NCBI GenBank assembly: GCA_003133425.1
Contig: PKXI01000441.1
Coordinates: forward strand, 1 to 7,155
DNA from: Acidobacteriaceae bacterium
GTDB taxonomy: Bacteria > Acidobacteriota > Terriglobia > Terriglobales > Acidobacteriaceae
Length of the DNA: 7,155 nt
Direction: 5' to 3'
The position numbers and the translations under genes were made by a program. Of this stretch, positions 5,268 to 7,155 are shown in pieces. Position 1 is the stretch's first letter; the number at the start of each line of letters is the position of its first letter. The notes under the pieces were generated by a model. The model made no database searches. It saw only the letters and a program-made list of their open reading frames with translations, and was not told the origin of the DNA.

Positions 5268-7106
5268 ATGCGCATATTGCTCTGTGCCTTCGCCGCAGCG
5301 TCCATCCTGGTGCCGACACTCGCAGCAGGACAGTCGCCCACCGAGGCACCCGCTTCCACCATCCAGGCCAACACGAACCTTGTCGTAGTGGATGTGGTGG
5401 TGAGCGACGCACAACATAATCCTGTCCACAAGCTCGCCAAGGCCGATTTCACTGTGGTTGAGAGCGGCCATGCGCAAGCGATCAAGACGTTTGAGGAGCA
5501 TATCTCCGATCAGACCGGCCCGCAGTTGCCCCCGCTGCCCAAGCTCCCTCCCGGCACATTCACCAACTACTCCGTCACGCCCGCAAACAGCGCCCTCAAC
5601 GTACTCCTGCTCGATACGCTGAACACACCAATGACTGCACAGGCCGACGTCCGAAACCAGATGCTGAAGTATCTGAAAGAGGCGCACCCCGGCACGCGCA
5701 TGGCGATCTTCGGCCTTACCACGAAGATCGTATTGCTGCAGGGATTCACCTCGGATCCTGAGCTTCTGCGCGCCGTCCTGAATGGGAAGAAAGGTCTGCC
5801 GAGGGGTTCCGCTGTGATGACCGATGTCGTGAACGGCGACAACCCCGGCGCGGACGACCCGATGATGGACATGGCAGAAGACGCTCCAGCCGCCCTCGGC
5901 AACGACCCCAGCTACGCCCAGATGGTTGCCGACCTGCAGCAATTCGAGGCCGAAACGCAGTCCTTCCAACTGCAGCTTCGTGCGCGCATGACGCTGGATG
6001 CATTCAACCTGCTGGGCCGCTATCTCAGCGGTCTGCCCGGCCGCAAGAATCTCATCTGGTTTTCCGGCTCGTTCCCTATCAACATCATGCCCGACGGCGA
6101 CCTTGAGAATCCTTTCGGCGTCGTCGCCTCATCCGCGGATGAGTTTCGCGAGACAACCGAACTGCTGTCCCGCGGCCAAGTCGCCGTTTATCCCATCGAC
6201 GCCCGGGGCCTGATGGGCGCGCCAATGTTAAACGCCGGCAACTCCGGCCGCCAATATGTCAGGAGCCCCGGCAACTTTGGCAAAGATCAGGCAAAATTCT
6301 TCCAGCAGACCGCCGACGAGCATGGCACGATGCAGGAGATGGCCGAGGCTACCGGCGGAGAAGCCTATGTGAACACCAACGGACTGAAGGAGGCCATCGA
6401 AAAGGCAATTCAGGCCGGCTCCAATTACTACACGCTCACCTATACGCCCATTAACCAGAAATGGAATGGCGACTACCGTAAGATTCAAGTCAACCTGGCC
6501 CGCAAGGGGCTCAACCTTGCCTATCGCCGCGGCTACTTCGCCGACGATCCGAAAGCGCCCAAGCGCCACGGCGAGCCCGCGGTCACCAGCAATGGCCAGG
6601 CTCCTGATTACAGCGCCATGCGGGCCGCCATGACGCGAGGCGGCCCCGACCCTACGGAGATCACCTTGGTGACCAGCGTCAGGCCCAGTGTTTCCGCTAC
6701 CGAACCCGATGTGGCGCCGGGGAATAAGCCCGGACCAAAAACAAAGGGGCCGTACCAGCGCTTTACCGTGCAGTTTGGCATCAATACGGCCGACCTCGGC
6801 TGCACAGCCACCCCCGCCGGTGTTCACCACTGCGCGTTCGTGGCCATGATCTTTGTTTACGACGCGGACGGCGTCCTTCTCAATTCAACGGGCGGCGGAA
6901 TCCATACAGACGTTCCCGCGGATCAATACGCCGGGCTGCTGAAGAGCGGCATTCGATTCCATCAGGACATCAGCGTGCCCGTGAAAGGGGAATTCTTCCT
7001 GCGCATCGGCATTCACGACGAAACCACGAACAAGGTTGGCGCCGTGGAGTTGCCCGTCGCTGCCGTCAGCAAGCTGCCACCGCTTGCGGCGACGGGACCG
7101 AAGTAA
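5268..7106 (+). CDS. Exported VWFA-related protein (TIGR03436-type), second tandem copy
   Basis: A 612-residue paralogue of the preceding gene, collinear over its whole length. The signal peptide is short (MR, hydrophobic core 3-18, cleavage near A19/A20). The family head is NLVVVDVVVSDAQHNPVHKL (37-56). The von Willebrand A-like fold starts with NVLLLD (111-116) and includes MAIFGL (145-150), RKNLIWFSGSF (259-269) and VAVYPIDARGL (305-315). TMQEMAEATGG (354-364), NYYTLTY (386-392) and LAYRRGYFADDP (417-428) follow. The C-terminal beta-rich domain (about 446-604) keeps the cysteine pair as C512 and C522. The metal-site position reads DTLNT (116-120) instead of DxSxS. The ATG at 5268 is the first start possible after an in-frame TAA at 5235. 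It lacks the Ala/Pro tail and ends soon after SKLPPL. A close duplicate probably kept for a related surface or binding role; ligand and metal dependence are unknown. Confidence 0.93.
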   Translation: MRILLCAFAAASILVPTLAAGQSPTEAPASTIQANTNLVVVDVVVSDAQHNPVHKLAKADFTVVESGHAQAIKTFEEHISDQTGPQLPPLPKLPPGTFTNYSVTPANSALNVLLLDTLNTPMTAQADVRNQMLKYLKEAHPGTRMAIFGLTTKIVLLQGFTSDPELLRAVLNGKKGLPRGSAVMTDVVNGDNPGADDPMMDMAEDAPAALGNDPSYAQMVADLQQFEAETQSFQLQLRARMTLDAFNLLGRYLSGLPGRKNLIWFSGSFPINIMPDGDLENPFGVVASSADEFRETTELLSRGQVAVYPIDARGLMGAPMLNAGNSGRQYVRSPGNFGKDQAKFFQQTADEHGTMQEMAEATGGEAYVNTNGLKEAIEKAIQAGSNYYTLTYTPINQKWNGDYRKIQVNLARKGLNLAYRRGYFADDPKAPKRHGEPAVTSNGQAPDYSAMRAAMTRGGPDPTEITLVTSVRPSVSATEPDVAPGNKPGPKTKGPYQRFTVQFGINTADLGCTATPAGVHHCAFVAMIFVYDADGVLLNSTGGGIHTDVPADQYAGLLKSGIRFHQDISVPVKGEFFLRIGIHDETTNKVGAVELPVAAVSKLPPLAATGPK

Positions 7107-7117
7107 AGTTCAACTTT
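7105..7117. repeat. Short palindrome at the end of the second VWFA-related gene
   Basis: AAAGTTCAACTTT is a perfect palindrome around a central C and overlaps the TAA stop. As RNA it would give only a weak A/U-rich stem, with no GC clamp and no T tract, so it is a poor terminator. The rest of the window, to 7155, shows no start of a gene. Confidence 0.25.
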
Positions 7118-7155
7118 CATTGCAGCGGAGCAACTTAGAGCGCTTTCGGCCGGGG

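Noticed and set aside
1..7155. CRISPR array, transposon ends, tRNA or rRNA genes
   Set aside because: No regularly spaced identical repeats, no terminal inverted repeats around a transposase-like frame, and no cloverleaf or conserved rRNA stretches were seen on either strand.

Overview
The window looks like a chromosomal segment from an Acidobacteriota bacterium, probably the Terriglobia/Acidobacteriaceae group. The main reason is two adjacent genes of the VWFA-related family that is strongly expanded in that phylum (TIGR03436-type). They are preceded by a long secreted protein with Ig-like repeats and an acidobacterial-style C-terminus. The DNA is GC-rich with strong G/C preference at third codon positions. 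The phylum assignment rests on recalled family knowledge, not on a search.

Layout, all on the + strand. Positions 3-80 are probably the last codons of an upstream gene, judged from codon use only. Positions 81-489 are a non-coding stretch with a candidate sigma70-type promoter and small inverted repeats. Positions 490-3138 encode an 882-residue exported multidomain protein: signal peptide, carboxypeptidase-regulatory-like domain, a four-cysteine module of unknown function, a DUF11-like domain, an MBG-like repeat, an Ig-like group 3 repeat, and a final Ig-like domain interrupted by a hydrophobic hairpin with an LNGC box. Only 34 bases later, behind a strong AGGAG ribosome binding site, a GTG-started gene at 3173-5095 encodes an exported VWFA-related protein. 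A 172-base gap with eroded stem-loops and a perfect extended -10 element (TGCTATAAT) separates it from its tandem paralogue at 5268-7106. The last 49 bases hold no recognisable gene.

All three proteins carry Sec-type signal peptides, so the locus encodes envelope or secreted proteins. The first two genes are probably cotranscribed; the third probably has its own promoter as well. A reasonable inference is a surface adhesion or protein-binding module: a wall- or membrane-attached Ig-repeat stalk plus two soluble VWA-like partners. Nothing in the sequence proves that they interact.

The most interesting points are the lipoprotein-signal-like cassette buried inside the last Ig-like domain of the first protein, its uncharacterised four-cysteine module, and the mosaic divergence of the tandem VWA paralogues. 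In those paralogues the metal-binding motif is degenerate, while a C-terminal cysteine pair is retained. I see no CRISPR array, tRNA, rRNA, transposase or integrase.
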